A program made the position numbers and the translations under genes. From positions 25,634,880-25,698,879 of the forward strand of contig NC_082603.1 of assembly GCF_030936135.1 (NCBI RefSeq): a stretch of 64,000 nucleotides of DNA, given 5' to 3'. Positions 1-11,739 of this stretch are shown piece by piece; position 1 is the stretch's first letter; every line of letters starts with the position of its first letter. Under the pieces are notes generated by a model, which was not told the DNA's origin, searched no databases, and worked only from the letters and a program-made list of their open reading frames with translations. This DNA is from Gavia stellata (Eukaryota > Chordata > Aves > Gaviiformes > Gaviidae).

Positions 1-958
1 TTTGGGTTTGATATAAGAATGTATCTTTATAGTAAACTTAGTTTTCATTCTGTGTTTCCATACGGGCAGGTCTGCCTGCCGTTGTCACCTGTAAAGTCAC
101 TTCCAGAATAATTTCACTGGTATTTAGAAGTGACCAGTATTTTGCATTTTCAGACTGAATATTAGAGTTACATTACTTGACATCTCTCTGAATGTTAGAC
201 CTGGTCTTTACGGCATCCTGGGAGAGTGGGAGTTGTCATAACCTATTAAAAGACTGATGTTATTGTGCAATACATTAGTAGTGGAGTGCAGGGGTTTTTG
301 GCCGTTATCTCCTCCTGCTTGGCAGATGCTGGTCTGAGCCCTGTCCCCCTGGTCATGTCTTCCTCCTGCCCTGGCTTGATCCCTCATTTCTGGACTGTGT
401 GATAACACATCCAGCCCTGGAAACAAATATCAAAATGTGGCCATGTCACAATCCATGCACTACAGCTGACAGTTCTGGGAGATTTTAGCACTGCTAGGAG
501 CTTCACATCCTTCATTTTCGCACATAAGCGTTTCCTGCTGAAGAAATAAACCATGCAACTTGTCGCATGAGCAAAACAGAAGCACCAGTTTCTGTCTGGC
601 AGATGCTGAGGAAACAAAACTGTAAAAGCTTTATCTAAACCAAAACATCTGATTTGCATTGGCAAGACTGGTTGCTAGTACTTCCCTCTATGGTTTCTGA
701 GCAGATCTCCATAAAGGCCAGTCTTGAGCTGAATGCAGTGGATGATTCTTATCTCTTACATCAAGGTACAGCTTCCAGAAACTGTAAATCCCAGTATGCA
801 AAACAACTTGGTTTGAATGGAAGGCACTAGGCAGGTTGCATATCTGGGTTGCAAATGAAGCTGGCTATGCTTCTTGCCACTTTTTAAAATTCCTGCATGG
901 CCACTAGCCAAAGAGTGGTGTCCCTGTTTTAATGGAGATTTGTTTTTCTTTGCCAAAG
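1..958 (+). other. MMACHC intron 1, 3' part
   Basis: No exon resembling the MMACHC N-terminus is seen. The stretch ends in a T-rich tract and an AG at 957-958, the acceptor of exon 2. A C/T-rich patch at about 300-420 gives minus-strand open frames but has no splice or homology support. I see nothing else here. Confidence 0.7.
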
Positions 959-2547
959 GTTGGATGGTACAATGCTCTTCTCCAGCCAGCCTTTCATCTA
1001 CCCTACCCAGACGACACACTGGCCTTTGTGGTCCTCAGCACACCTTCAATGTTTGACAAAGCCCTTAAACCTTTTGTGAACAAAGAACGGTTAAAAATAA
1101 TCAGGGATCCTGTGGATCAGTGTGTTTCTCATCATTTATCACGTGTGAAGGAGGTAAGAACCTGAAATACCAATTCCTTTTACTATTGTGGTGTGTAACC
1201 AGGTGGTTGTAGCAGTAGACAAAACCTTCCAGGTTCCTGCCCTTGCTCTTTGGAAGGGTAAAGCCTTATTCATGATGGTAAGAGCATCAACCGGCTGTTG
1301 ACCTGCTTTACTTGCATATTCTGCCTCTTTGCCATTACAACCTGTAGCTATGTAGAGTGCTTTACAGCCATAGTTTGAAAATCCAAGGCCACAAGTGTGC
1401 TGACAGACTTCAGTAGCAGGATGTGGAAATCTGCAGGCTTCACATGTGCCTGATTTGCTAGCATCCAGCACTTCTGTAGTGGCAAATCTTTTCCCATGAG
1501 CCTGGGCTGATGTTTTTTATTGTTCCCAGAAATTCCTTGACCAGAAGGTGGACGTCATCTTTGATTACGAGATTCTGCCAAGCCGAAAGCCCAAGTTCTT
1601 GGCGCAGACAGCTGCCCATGTTGCTGGAGCCGCATATTACTACCAAAGGAAGGATGTGAAGCTTGATCCTTGGGGGAAAAAGGTGAGGCAAAAACACATT
1701 CTGGGAAGAACCACCAAACTGCAATCGCTGAATCATACAACTATTATTTACTCATTAGTTCTTCCTGCAGAAAAATACAAAGTCCAGCTCGCATATAGGT
1801 GCACAAAGTGTTTCAGACAGAAATCAGAAGCTTCCAGGATTCTTTAGGGTGGTAGGGAGATGCATGCATGGAGAAGAATGTCTTGATCTATTAAACCTAC
1901 TTAGACAGGAGAATAAATTTCAGCGTAAAAGACGACCTGTTGCTTGGAGCATTATAAATAGAAAAAAAAATGCACTGTGGTTAATTTCTGTGTTAGATTT
2001 TCAAAAAGGGTCCTCCTTTCACATTACAGGGTGGTGTGCGTGGGTACAGGAAAGTGGGAATGAAATGCAATGCTTTGAGCCACATGTTCAGGAAAGAGCT
2101 TTCATTTCTTCTCTGTATAGCACTCCAACAGAGGGCTAGGAGTGTGAGAAGTTGCATGGAAGCCTGATGCTTTGAACTCTAACCATTACTAGAGACAAAT
2201 TGAGACATCCTAGATCCTTCTTTTTTTTCTTCCAGAAGATCTACGGTGTATGTATCCATCCCAAGTATGGCGGTTGGTTTGCTATCCGGGGTCTCCTCCT
2301 GTTCCCAGATATTCAGGTACCGTTCCTGCAACAGTCTGCTCCTGTTGACTGTGTGAGCACAGAGGAAAAACGAATTGAGTTGCTGGAGCAGTTCAATTTC
2401 CACTGGCAGGACGGCCGCTACAGGGACATAATTGAAGTGAAGGAAAGGTATTCGGAGGAGCAAAAAGCCTACTTTGCCACTCCTCCCGCGGAGAGATTCA
2501 GACTGCTAGGGCTGACACGAGAAGCCCAGAGAAGCACATTTCACTGA
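959..2547 (+). CDS. MMACHC: MMACHC, cobalamin trafficking/decyanation protein (exons 2-4, partial)
   Basis: Cytosolic flavin/glutathione-dependent enzyme that removes the upper ligand of cobalamin (decyanation, dealkylation) before hand-over to MMADHC. Three coding exons are read: 959-1153 (195 nt), 1530-1682 (153 nt) and 2236-2547 (312 nt with TGA). The first two lengths equal human exons 2 and 3, and all junctions are AG/GT in phase 0. Exon 2 opens with [17 protein letters not shown]. Exon 3 carries [17 protein letters not shown], with the His equivalent to human His122. Exon 4 carries [14 protein letters not shown], with the Arg equivalent to human Arg161. The window holds 219 codons plus stop. 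Exon 1 (27 codons in human) was not found in 1-958 and lies upstream. The frame stops soon after RLLGL, so the Pro/Ser-rich tail of human MMACHC is missing. The neighbour PRDX1 is convergent, as in mammals. Identity is very secure. Confidence 0.96.
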
Positions 2548-3895
2548 GTAACATGGCTTGGTGGAGGGGCAGAGGGCAGCAAAATGTAACTCATCAGCAC
2601 CTTCTTTTCCACGGTGCTGAGGAGGACAGTGTGCTGGTACAGAGGCAGCAAATCCAAGCAGCGTGTGCTGCGTCTCAATCCAAACACCAGCTTCTTGGAG
2701 TAAGATGGGGCACTGCATCATAGCACTTGTGGTCTGGAGGAAGGTGGGAGCAGTCTGTTCTGTGCTGTTGCTGATTTGGTGTGTCTCTTGGGGAGTCTGG
2801 TAAGATGCTGATTAACCTTTGGTTGGGAAAAATTACGACACCCTGGCAGCTGGAAAACCGGTGCTGCTCATTAGAGAAGTAATTTCCATTCTCAATAATT
2901 TTCTTCCCAAATGTTTTGGTTTTATTCTTTGTAAGAGTAAAAAAGTTAATTTTCAGTCATTGTACTCTGAAATATTTTTTTTTTTCCTGAACTTAGGGCA
3001 CATACTTTTTTTAGATTCTCCAGCATTTTATTACCCTGTGTCATCACTCTCCCTAGGGAATAAGTGTTCAGTCTTTTCAGTCTTGCCTTCCTTAGAAAGA
3101 AAATTTGTCCTGTATTCCTTCACTTGCAGTGAAGCTGGCTTAAATTAATTAAAAAATATTTTAATGTCTCCTTAACCTCCAAAAGACAAATCTCCAGAGC
3201 TTGAGAGATTGTTTCATTGAGTAGCATGGTCCTGTATATGGAGCAGGAGTGCAGAAAACAGAGCCAACAGCAGCCACCTCCTTCAGGGGAGTTACGAAAG
3301 GGAAAGGGACAGTACAAAGGTCACAGCTCGAGTCTGCTGTTTCCTTTTCACCCAGGGTCAGCTTCTCAGAACAGGGTGACGTCTTTAGGTCAATTTTAAG
3401 CATTTATCCATTGTATAGAGCAGCTGACTGAAATCTTTGGAAAGATGCTGAATAACATCTATGTGAGTGGAGTTTTTACTCATGTTAAGATAAGAAAAAG
3501 ATAATTCTCATGACCTTTTCCTAAGGTAGATGAGGTTTGTATTTGAAGTATTTTTCAGTGCCAGGCCAGCACATGCCACACGCACCACAGTTTTACTACC
3601 ATAGTTTCCTGTTGTACTTTTTATATGGGGGAGATCATAAACCTACACGCACATAAAAAACATTGCATGAAGCACTGTCACACGCAAAGGCAACCAAGAA
3701 GAGAAAAAAAGCAAGAAAATATTAATGACGTTCATGTTACTTATATTGCTGGATAAAACATCTTCAGACAGAAACAGAGCATTTTTTTAGATGACTTTGT
3801 CCTGTTAGATTTGTTCAGAGGTTACAATGGCACTGGGAATCAGGAATTAACTTCTCTTAGAGCACTTTGAGGTCCAGGCCTCATTAAAATAATAT

Positions 3896-3930
3896 AATAA
3901 ATTAAAATGACAGTTTGTGGGAGTTTTGTT
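3896..3930 (+). terminator. Candidate poly(A) signal of MMACHC
   Basis: Overlapping AATAAA (3896-3901) and ATTAAA (3901-3906), followed within about 10 nt by a G/T-rich stretch at 3911-3930, the usual order for cleavage and polyadenylation. This would give a 3'UTR of about 1.35 kb. A weaker ATTAAA at 3148-3153 is an alternative proximal site. Confidence 0.4.
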
Positions 3931-6900
3931 ACTTGACTGCAGTGCAATGCTGCAAATTGCTACGCACTTCTTCCCTTTCCCTCGATATCAACATGATGAT
4001 GCAGAAATACTCACTTTGCAGAACTGAGCCCGTTCTTTTTATTTTATGTTGTGACTCTTGGAGACCCAAACACTAAGGTTGCCCTCACAATAAGTCACTG
4101 CTTGATACAATTTTTCATAGTCTATATACTAACTAACCATAATCAAAATTCAGCATAACAAGTTTGATTTCCTGTGAACAGAGTAGCGAGCATGTGATGG
4201 CTGGGTTTGTTCAGTGCATTTGCTGTTACGAAACAGTCTTTGTTGCTTTCCAGGCTTTATTCACTACATCTGACTAAGGCAGACACCTGACTTACTGTGT
4301 CATAGTGGTATTGCGATTTTTAATTTAAGCAAAATAATGAAATTTGTTTAAAATCTGTTCTTTTGTTATAGAATTACTTCTGGATGAAATGTTGGTTAAC
4401 CTTCCAGAACCTTCCAACTGAACTGTAATTTAACAGGCACTTAAGTTAATGGTACATATTAGTAACATATACAAAATACTGATTCTCTTAGAAGGATAAG
4501 TACAGAATGGAATCAGATTTATCTTTTTACATTACAATTTAAAGTAAAATATTTTGTTATTTTGGGTTTGATTTCTTATAAATATTTAATATTTTGTCTT
4601 AGTTCATTTATTAAACAGATTATAGCCATTGCATTTCAATTTTTGTAATTTATTTCTCTTCACATGGTATTTTCGTTAATAAAATACACAAAATTCTAAG
4701 TACCCCTCAGTACTGAGTATTTTTATTTAAGCAATGCAATGATTTAACTTGTGGAGAGCTAAAGATGTTAAAGTAAGAATTGATACTGAAAATAGGGAGC
4801 TACCCAAGACACACAAAATCCAGTATCTGAAAACAAAAGAAAAAGTTATCTTAGTAGAAGTTAGTAAACTATTATAGCAGGCTCATCTGGGAGATCAAAA
4901 AATAAAACATACAGCACATTATGAATAAGTCTAATAAATGTTTATCTTCACCGGGTCATTTCAGCAAGATCATTTAACAGCAAGCACATGACAGTGCACT
5001 TTCATTTTTTCCTCTGTTCTTGCAGTAACAAAAATTCAAGTTGTCCAGCAATACATAACTGATATTTGAGAGATTTTCCCTCAATAACTTAAAAAGTAAT
5101 ACCTGTAAGTACTGGAATTCTTATTTGTTAAAACATACTAGCGAATACTGAGTCACAGTAAGGGCAAATCTGTGTTCTTTGTGCTTCTGGCAATATAGTT
5201 ATGTGAGGCAGAATGGAGTACAAATATTTAATAACATATTCATGCCTACTACAGTAACTTCGGAGTGAACTGGATTGGTTCTTACTGGCTTTCTCTTAGT
5301 CAGATCACTGAGATCCACAGCTGCAGCTAGTAATTTTCTTTCCTTGCTGGTTGTAGTATAATGGTCTTTGTCTTATAAAACTGACGTTTGAGAACCTGTT
5401 TGACTTATCTCTTGGGACAAGACTAGACATGGTAAGGAACGGATCATTCTTGGATCCTGAGGCATTGTGAAGACATTCTTATTTTCGGCATTTGCAAATG
5501 TCAAACAAGTAATTGCAAATACTGGGATAGATTTACTAGTTCAAGTATCACATTTTACATTTTTAGACAAGTAATTTTTTCACTAAATCCTAATTTTTAA
5601 ATTCAAGTTTGTTTTTTCCTCAATATAACCAGTAGGGTGAGTATTCAAGAGCTGAACAGTAAAATAATTAAAAGCTACTTAAATTTGAATTCAGTTTTAG
5701 CAACAAGGTATTCAGTATATTTCAAGCTAATAAAATATTCTATGGAGAATTAACAAATTTATAATGTTTTCATGCACATAACATCTATCGTTCATCTTCT
5801 CCTTCAGTTACAATTTCCTTTTTTTCACTTCATGAACCTTAAAATAACTGAGATTTTTATTAAGATGTGACAGAAAATACTGATTAAATGAAAAGCACAA
5901 TCTAATCTGGTGTCAAGCAGCCATCAGGATTATTGCTCAGAAAGGGAAAAACTTTTTTTTTTCCCTACCCGTTAAATCAGTTACACCTCAGTGATACAAG
6001 AATAAGCACTAATGTTTGTTTGAGGTATAAAGTAGAGTTTGGCAAACTTAAGGCAATTATCAGGAATTATGTCCTTCTCCTGTAAAAAGGATGGCTTGTA
6101 ACAGTCCTGTCTCCCTCTGAACTATGGAAGACTAAAGATGGTTTGCTGTATAAATCAGTGCTGGTGCGGCAGACAAAAATAGTCAAACTTATGAGAGTAG
6201 TGCACTCTTCTGTTTTTTGTTTAGGTATTTTTATATGTTTGTTTTGGTTTTGTTTTTTTTAATAGGACTACATTGCCCTCCTGTGGGTCAGAAGCATAAC
6301 TTTACTCATTCACTATAGTGTGCATGGTCTTTTATTCATTTGTGACCGAAGTTATTAGCGGTGTAGCTACTATTTAACATGGGTTAAATTACAGAAAATG
6401 CACAGTGACTTCAATTTAACTAAAAAAAAAAAAAATCTCAGTAAAGACTTCCGTATTTCTGAAAACAAGAAGTGGTAGCTACTGATCAGTGCTACTGTGG
6501 TTATCAGCACTCTTCGTTCAGCCACAGGCATAAAGTACATTTAGAAAGTTAGCTTTGAATACTGATTTAAGCGGCAACAGTTCCAAAGTTCTTCCTCTAA
6601 GGGGAAGTGGGTTTTGCCGTTTACTGCAGTGGAGAGCCAGCTGTACCTCTGCAACCTTAACTTTCACAAATTTATCTGCCAAAATGGACCAATGTATTCA
6701 TAAGACTTTTTGCTGTTACGTTGGCATCCTGTCATATCGTATATCCTGTGACATATCATCAATCATGTTTGCTTCAGAAAGCAAACAGAGCACTTCCCTT
6801 CTAGGTTTTCAAGGAGGAAACAGAAAGGATCAGGGAACACAAACATACTTTGCTTTTCTCTCTGTGACTGAAAAACAGACAGATGTTCACATTACTTAGG

Positions 6901-9180
6901 AAAAACAGGACTTTAGATTAAAAAATGGGGTGGTATTTTTTTTTCCAATAAGTGAAATATAATAATGGGAAATATGGTGGAAAAGGTAACAAAAAATTAA
7001 TTATCACAGAATGAGCAAGAAGATATTTTAGTGGAATGTTTAAAATCTCTCCAATATTATACCACACACAATCTTCAAAATGTGATTATGTATGTATAAA
7101 AGTATTTGAAATGGCTACTTCCTGAAAAAAATAAATTACATAACTACCATTCATTAGTATTATATCTATAATACATTTGTCATTTTGGTTTTTTTTTTAA
7201 TGTTTGTACATAATTCAGTGAGAAAGCAATTTTATTTTTAATAACTGCATGCTTTATTTTCCCAAAACACTTCTTCCTAAAGGAAATTCTGAAAGAGAAT
7301 TTGATTTTTTTACGTCTTCAAAGTTTCTGGAAATCACACACCTTTACACTAAGTTGCCCTGGTTTTTTTCCCTCATGTAAAACAAAGCATAGGATAGGAG
7401 AATTCCTGTAAGTAAATTAAAGGAAGAAGTGGGGGGAATTTTTCTATGAATGCATAAAACCTCATATTCCTTTTAAATGAACTAGCTAGTTTTAGGTTTT
7501 AATTTCATGTCATAACCTTTTTTCAAGTATTGTTCTGACTCGTCTTCCTGAATCATTCACTGCTGCTTCAATCTTTTTTTTGACAGACTCTTCTTCCAAA
7601 ATACAAAAAACTACAGCAATGAAAAGGAAACAGAAATTCATCTTACTTCTGTGAAAAGTGAATGCGATTAAATACATTAATTTTAAATTGCATTAAGTTT
7701 TAGTAATTGTATATTAAAGATTTTTTTTTGCTCTTGACAAAGGATATAAATCTGTCAGTGCGGATACTTCAAAAAATATGTTGCTGTAGAATATGGAACA
7801 TAAACCTACTGGGCTCACAGTTTCAGAGGACATTAAGTGCAATCTTAATGAGTTCTTATATATTCATACAGTTATGGTCAAATGGTATCTTGCACAGAAA
7901 CATTCTAAATTCAGATGCGTATCCCATAATAAGTGCTATGATTTAAGTTTCAGGTGAAAGAGCCAAGTTTCACATTAAAGTCCAAACCTATCATCACTAG
8001 GTGTGGTAAGAAGAGCTTACCACAGGCAGATCGTTGTGCAGGAACACTGCAAACAATTCACAGCGTGATGGCAACCCGTTCTGCAGCCACGTGTGTGTGC
8101 AGCACAGATTGATTACACAGTCATTCGATTTGCACAGGCTTTGGCCTGTAAAGCCATTCTGTAATATCATGCTCCTATATTCTGTGAGGTGCTTAAATTA
8201 TACCAATATTACAGGTGAAGACACTGACTAGTGACCTGATATAAACACGGACGTGTGGACAGCCAAAGTAGAATCTGTTCTGACTGTACATTAAGGTAAA
8301 TTCATCTGGTTTATCTCTTCTAGTATTAAAAATCGAAGGTAATATATTAATGATCATAAAGATACTTGCTATTTGATTTCCTCGTTTAGTGTTCTTTTTG
8401 TATGTGCCATTAACTTGTATCAAAAAACACCAGTGACAGCTTTAACACACTTTCTGAATTGACGTCCAAATGTGCTGCATTCCTACTAGTATACACTGGA
8501 TAGAGCTAACTACCCCATGGCTTCACACCACTCCTCTGCAGTACAATCATTTCTCCCTTTGCAAAGTAGAATCATGACATTTTCTAAGTCCTCTATCTGT
8601 CTAGCAAGATACTTCAGAATGTGTATTTACACAGACTGACATTTAATACTGAACATTGGACCCACTGATAATTTCAGAGGCTATATATCATATTTTTCAA
8701 ACTATTAATATGATAAACCCCATTATTTTAACATCATCTTTACATGGCTGCTGTTTTGATGCATAATATTACTAAAAAGTACAGTCATGGGGCTTTTATA
8801 AACATACTTTCCTAACCAAAGGGCATCATTTTGCAATACTTGTGAGATGTAAACTACTTGCCTTTGTTCTTTGAACTGTATTGATTTGTTGGACAATCCG
8901 ATAAACTATTCATCAAAGGCATGATAAAAAGGCTGGAGCATTTGTTAAGAAAATAGTAGTTTTCAAATTTAGTAACTTTGTAGAGTTTTTTAGTTTCAAA
9001 ACCAGTGAGATACTCGTTTTGTTACAAAGTGCTAATTCTTTAAACATTACTAAGCAATTTTTTTCTTATAAACATCTACAAATAAATACGCAATTGTTAA
9101 TTTTGAAATAACATACTCATAAAAGATGTACAAAATCCAGTAAAGGTTAGGTTCTGTATGTCAAATATCAAAAATCACAT
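3931..9180. other. A/T-rich intergenic or long-3'UTR sequence, no gene seen
   Basis: Low-GC sequence rich in A and T runs. No spliced coding exon, tRNA or recognisable transposon end was found on either strand. The 114-codon open frame near 6555 starts with TTG and has no splice context. Part of this stretch could be alternative 3'UTR of MMACHC or of the minus-strand locus at 9.4-11.6 kb. Confidence 0.5.
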
Positions 9181-9184
9181 TCCA

Positions 9185-9190
9185 TTTATT
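9185..9190 (-). terminator. Candidate poly(A) signal of the minus-strand locus
   Basis: TTTATT on +, AATAAA on -, about 190 nt beyond the TAA at 9376-9378. The minus-strand sequence after it is T-rich. Other such hexamers lie further on, so the choice is tentative. Confidence 0.3.
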
Positions 9191-9375
9191 CTATGATAAA
9201 CATATAATGTATAGAATTTAAGTCTGTTGCACTGTTTTGTATTACACACAAAAAAAGTCCTGTTGATGCTCTTGCACAAATGTTATTCTCTTTGAAAACT
9301 TACAGATACCTATCACAAAAGTGAATAAATACTCTTAATTTTAGATAATATATGAAGAACACAATGTGTAGAAGA

Positions 9376-9532
9376 TTAATTTCCTTCCGCTTTTACGCAG
9401 TCTTCAATAAGATCAGGCATATCCGTACCTAAAGCCACGTCTGTAACACTGCAGTGAACAGGACCTTTGCCGTTTATTTTGAGGGCACGATCACACCGCC
9501 CGAGAGGTGATGTCAGGGCTACTTCACCACAG
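9376..9532 (-). CDS. Terminal coding exon of an unrecognised minus-strand gene
   Basis: On the minus strand an acceptor (T-rich tract ending in taacag) leads into an exon whose single open frame runs 51 codons to TAA at 9376-9378. It begins with the last base of a split codon, then CGEVALTSPLGRCDRALKIN, and continues to the C-terminus DLIEDCVKAEGN. The other two minus frames stop within the first few codons. GC and CpG content are clearly above the A/T-rich flanks, as expected for coding sequence. I do not recognise the protein. It has four cysteines and no membrane segment in this exon. The human MMACHC-PRDX1 interval has no counterpart that I know of. It could be a sauropsid-retained gene or a young or decaying gene. 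Upstream candidate exons and the CpG island are listed separately. Confidence 0.55.
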
Positions 9533-9696
9533 CTGTTAAAAGTTCAGTTTCAAAGACTGACAAGAGTTTAGTCTTGTTAACTACTGTTGCATACAATTTT
9601 GAAAGAATATTTAATTACATGCAGTTTTACAGATGTCACACCAAACAGATAAAATCAATATATATTTATAGAATTACATCTACCATAGCTGCTTAC

Positions 9697-9729
9697 CAGT
9701 GTAAAGACCTGGTGCTGTGTAGTTCAGCC
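9697..9729 (-). CDS. Candidate 33-nt internal exon of the unrecognised minus-strand gene
   Basis: Minus strand: a T-rich acceptor ending in ttttgag, 33 nt, then a near-consensus donor CTG|GTAAGC. The only frame compatible with the terminal exon reads AELHSTRSLH, with split codons at both ends (1 nt in, 2 nt out). Its 2-nt overhang TG joins the C of the terminal exon to give Cys. A micro-exon, so chance occurrence is possible. Confidence 0.35.
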
Positions 9730-10323
9730 CTCAAAAACAAGAATATAAATATATTGAAATACAGCCAATTTCATTATAATATTGTCAGTAGATGACTGCT
9801 AGTACATTTGTTTCCATTGGCACTCTGCTTTTGAGAGGAATGCAGTATCATAAATTTGTGTAAAAATCTGTAAAAGATACATACAGGTATTTAAACAGAT
9901 CCAAATAATTTTTCAGGGATTATTTTAAGACTGAAACTTCATATGCTTGTAAAACGTTCTTTTGCAAAGCAGCAAAGCAGTTATATAAATCCCCAGTAAT
10001 CATAGCAATCAGCTACAAATAAAGAGAAATGGAAAAGAGAGACAGCAAGACGTATTTCAGTTTCCCTTTATCTGACTAGTCTGAGTAAGACAGTCTAAAG
10101 AAATTAATGAATACAAGGTTGTTTTTATAATAAGCACCCAAACTAGAAAAAAAGACGTGCAATCACTCACACATTAAAAAAAGCAAACGTCACATTCAAG
10201 AGTCTGTCCTTTCCAAATAGCATCTGCTGTATACATCTCCAGGGAAACCCCCCTGAGCAGTACACGGTACTGCAACAGCCATCAGTCTTGTCATCGAACT
10301 GAGAATTGCTGATGTGCTTTTAC

Positions 10324-10399
10324 CTCACTGGGAAATACGGCACCCGTTGATCATGAAAGCGAAACCAGTTCATAATGGTGATGAAAATACAGTATGTGC
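10324..10399 (-). CDS. Candidate internal exon of the unrecognised minus-strand gene
   Basis: Minus strand, 76 nt: two leading bases, 24 codons (beginning TYCIFITIMNWFRFHDQR) and a trailing AG, then donor GTAAAA. The phase (2 in, 2 out) fits both the 33-nt exon downstream and the exon at 10825-10916 upstream. The acceptor (tttttt...accaag) is only moderate. The first half is hydrophobic and could be a short membrane or signal-like stretch. Protein family not recognised. Confidence 0.3.
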
Positions 10400-10824
10400 C
10401 TTGGTACGTGAAAAAACGTTTCTCAATTAATGGTTATAGTTATTTGAATGTTGGAAAAATTACACCAGTCCAAGATGTTACGGTACTAGGAGTGGAGTGT
10501 AAGCCCCACGACACTTAATGGAAATTCCAAGCTGCATCTGACCCAATACTGAGTTCAAGCAAAGAAATAAACCCAGACTCTTCTTGACTGGAAATAGTTT
10601 TGTGTGTTACCCATTTTGTGTGTTATACGCTCGGAAACGTCAAAATGACAGTGTGGCAAACATCCCACAACGCCTCACATGGCTGAAGAATAAAAAAACC
10701 CCAAACTGTTTAACTGCATTGATTCCCACGGTCAACCATTTGGTGCAAACATACAATACAGTCCCTAACCCACCAGGCGTTTTAGTTCTCGGCTGTTTTG
10801 AATTTCCACATCGCCGTCACTCAC

Positions 10825-10916
10825 CAGTGACTATGATGGTTAAATACATACTGTTCGTAGCGTCTCTGTGTACCAGCTCCAAGTGGACAGCAGCAGACCA
10901 GTTGTAATGAAATGTT
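10825..10916 (-). CDS. Candidate 5' internal exon of the unrecognised minus-strand gene
   Basis: Minus strand, 92 nt: one leading base, 30 codons (TFHYNWSAAVHLELVHRD, then a hydrophobic end) and a trailing G, followed by the strong donor GTGAGT. The phase (1 in, 1 out) fits a donor at 11211 upstream and the 76-nt exon downstream. The acceptor lacks a good pyrimidine tract, so the 5' edge is uncertain. An in-frame ATG lies within this exon. Confidence 0.3.
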
Positions 10917-11210
10917 CTCAGTCATAGATTATTATTAATTATTTTTAAATTAATATCTACTTTACTACTTAATCATCGAGATTAATCGCTTTTCCAAATA
11001 GGAAAATAAACACGTGAATACAACTGTTGCCACTGGGACATTTAGAAGGTGGGAGGCATTAAGAACACGTTGTTGGACGGTATTAGATATCACTAAAGGC
11101 AAAAGCGAACGTAACTGTGTCAGCAGCGAAGGAGAACGTCAACAGCTGATAGAACCTTCCTGTCAGAAGGTCAGTCTCCAGTGGCCGGTATGCAAAGGAA
11201 ACAGCCTTAC

Positions 11211-11640
11211 TTCAGAGGCGTTGATTCAATAAACGAAGCCCGCGGGTAGTTCGGCGGGACGTTCCTACACCCGGACCCCCCACCGGGGCAACCCTGACCC
11301 AGGCTCCCAGCAGCAGCCGCCCCGCGAAGGCCGCAGGCCGAGGGACGCCCCGCGGGGCGGCGGCCCGGGGCAGGGAGGCGGGGCACCGCCCGCGCGCCCC
11401 CGACCGCAGCCAATCCCGGCGGCCGTTGGGAAAGCGCGGGCGGCGCGGCGCCCCCGGTGGCGGGAGGGCGAGGCTAGCCCGCCCCCCTGAGGAGCGGCGG
11501 GCTGCCGGCGTCAGGGCTTCCGCCCGAGCCGGGAACAGCCGTAAGGATCCGGGGGCTCCGCCGCCCTCAGACCCGCTTCCTCCCAGGGCCTGGGGTGGGA
11601 GCACGGCGACTCCCTCTGCCTCTTGGGAGGGAGCTCCACG
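11211..11640 (-). promoter_or_regulatory. CpG-island promoter and probable first exon of the minus-strand locus
   Basis: An abrupt block of very GC- and CpG-rich DNA inside A/T-rich sequence, typical of a vertebrate CpG-island promoter. A CCAAT box sits at 11410-11414 and there is no TATA box. On the minus strand the island runs into a good donor, GAA|GTAAGG, at 11211/11210. The one frame open to that donor reads SFIESTPL and leaves two bases that match the phase of the 10825-10916 exon. That frame has no ATG before an upstream TAG, so this exon may be mostly 5'UTR. A plus-strand or bidirectional promoter cannot be excluded. Confidence 0.6.
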
Positions 11641-11739
11641 GCCAGAACGGGAGAGAACCCCTTCATCCCCTGCGACAAGGGGTAGGCGAGAGGAAGTAGT
11701 AAGTCTGTTCTTTTTAAAACACGTTTTTTACCTTTGAAC

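Noticed and set aside
6555-6899. 114-codon plus-strand frame in the A/T-rich interval
   Set aside because: Begins with TTG, low-complexity flanks, no splice sites matched to neighbours and no recognisable protein.
10700-10770. Strong minus-strand acceptor with a 19-codon open stretch (downstream on - to about 10620), considered as another exon of the unknown gene
   Set aside because: No acceptable donor before its stop, and its phase does not fit the chain. Left out of the model.
11435-11460. CTCF-like GC-rich motif in the 11.4 kb island
   Set aside because: Lacks one base of the core compared with the consensus; too weak to call by eye.
11426-11737. 103-codon plus-strand frame in the 11.4 kb CpG island
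   Set aside because: Arg/Pro-rich island composition, does not start with ATG and has no downstream plus-strand exon. The minus-strand donor at 11211 is better supported.
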